Positions 5,563 through 5,647 of a stretch of DNA of 5,647 nucleotides are shown in pieces. Source of the stretch: Chloroflexota bacterium (lineage in GTDB: Bacteria; Chloroflexota; Limnocylindria; Limnocylindrales; CSP1-4); NCBI GenBank assembly GCA_005880805.1, contig VBFZ01000224.1, positions 1 to 5,647 on the forward strand. The letters are read 5' to 3'. The translations under genes were made by a program, and so were the position numbers. The stretch's first letter is position 1. Each line of letters begins with the position of its first letter. The notes under the pieces were generated by a model. That model ran no database searches. It was not told the origin of the DNA and was given only the letters and a program-made list of their open reading frames with translations.

Positions 5563-5647
5563 TCAGGAGCGTAGCTCGGCGGCCCCGAACTGGACGGAGA
5601 ACGCCTTGCACCAGATCACGACGCTGCGTGCCTGACTGACGTCGACG
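5563..5647 (-). CDS. DM13-domain protein, C-terminal fragment
   Basis: Reading the - strand from the window edge gives VDVSQARSVVIWCKAFSVQF followed by GAAELRS and TGA at 5565-5563. This is the closing strand pair of a DM13 domain, whose hallmark is a VVIWC.xFSVxFG-type ending with an invariant cysteine. DM13 is a small beta-rich, probably extracytoplasmic domain that has been proposed to take part in redox or electron transfer. Only the last 27 residues are in the window, so the length, any signal peptide and other domains are unknown. The gene lies about 60 bases upstream of the response regulator on the same strand with no clear terminator between, so it may belong to the same operon. Confidence 0.75.
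   Translation of the reverse strand, partial: VDVSQARSVVIWCKAFSVQFGAAELRS

Overview
The window is GC-rich with tightly packed genes. Many frames stay open by chance antisense to the real genes, as expected in a high-GC genome. The gene content fits a soil- or freshwater-type actinobacterium or Chloroflexota-like bacterium: L-2-hydroxyglutarate oxidase, a cytosolic sulfite-oxidase-fold enzyme with a flavin reductase and a DUF6510 protein, an OmpR/HAMP-kinase pair and a DM13 protein. The sequence alone does not settle the phylum. No RNA genes, mobile elements or CRISPR arrays were seen.

Layout. Bases 1-332 (+) are the C-terminal end of an L-2-hydroxyglutarate oxidase gene (lhgO), broken by a frame change near base 200. 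A 61-residue charged hypothetical protein follows (376-561, +), and then a perfect 12-bp hairpin (597-626) that probably terminates it. Converging on that hairpin is a secreted beta-propeller protein of the lactonase/YVTN type (649-1800, -). A 187-base divergent gap leads to a three-gene + strand cluster: sulfite oxidase-like molybdopterin enzyme (1988-2617), FAD/NAD(P)H reductase (2677-3417) and a four-cysteine DUF6510-type protein (3444 onward). Converging on the cluster from the other side is a - strand two-component system: response regulator (4765-5502) overlapped by 4 bases with a histidine kinase (3760-4768). The kinase reading frame is broken between HAMP and the phospho-accepting helix. 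The last 85 bases hold the C-terminus of a DM13-domain protein (5563-5647, -), the likely first gene of that operon within view.

How the genes may work together. The central trio looks like a soluble redox module: a pyridine-nucleotide-dependent flavoprotein without an iron-sulfur domain, a Mo enzyme without a haem domain, and a small CxxC...CPxC protein that could be structural or could carry electrons between them. This is the most interesting functional unit here. The trio itself is, from memory, a recurring gene neighbourhood, but I know of no assigned reaction. The DM13-regulator-kinase set is a plausible envelope-sensing operon.

Quality warning. Two genes (lhgO and the kinase) show the same kind of lesion: a few dozen bases missing from a conserved region, with a frame change. 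The DUF6510 gene has also lost its expected stop. This points either to small deletions in the genome or, as likely, to dropout of GC-rich segments during sequencing or assembly. Reads should be checked before any of the three is called a pseudogene.
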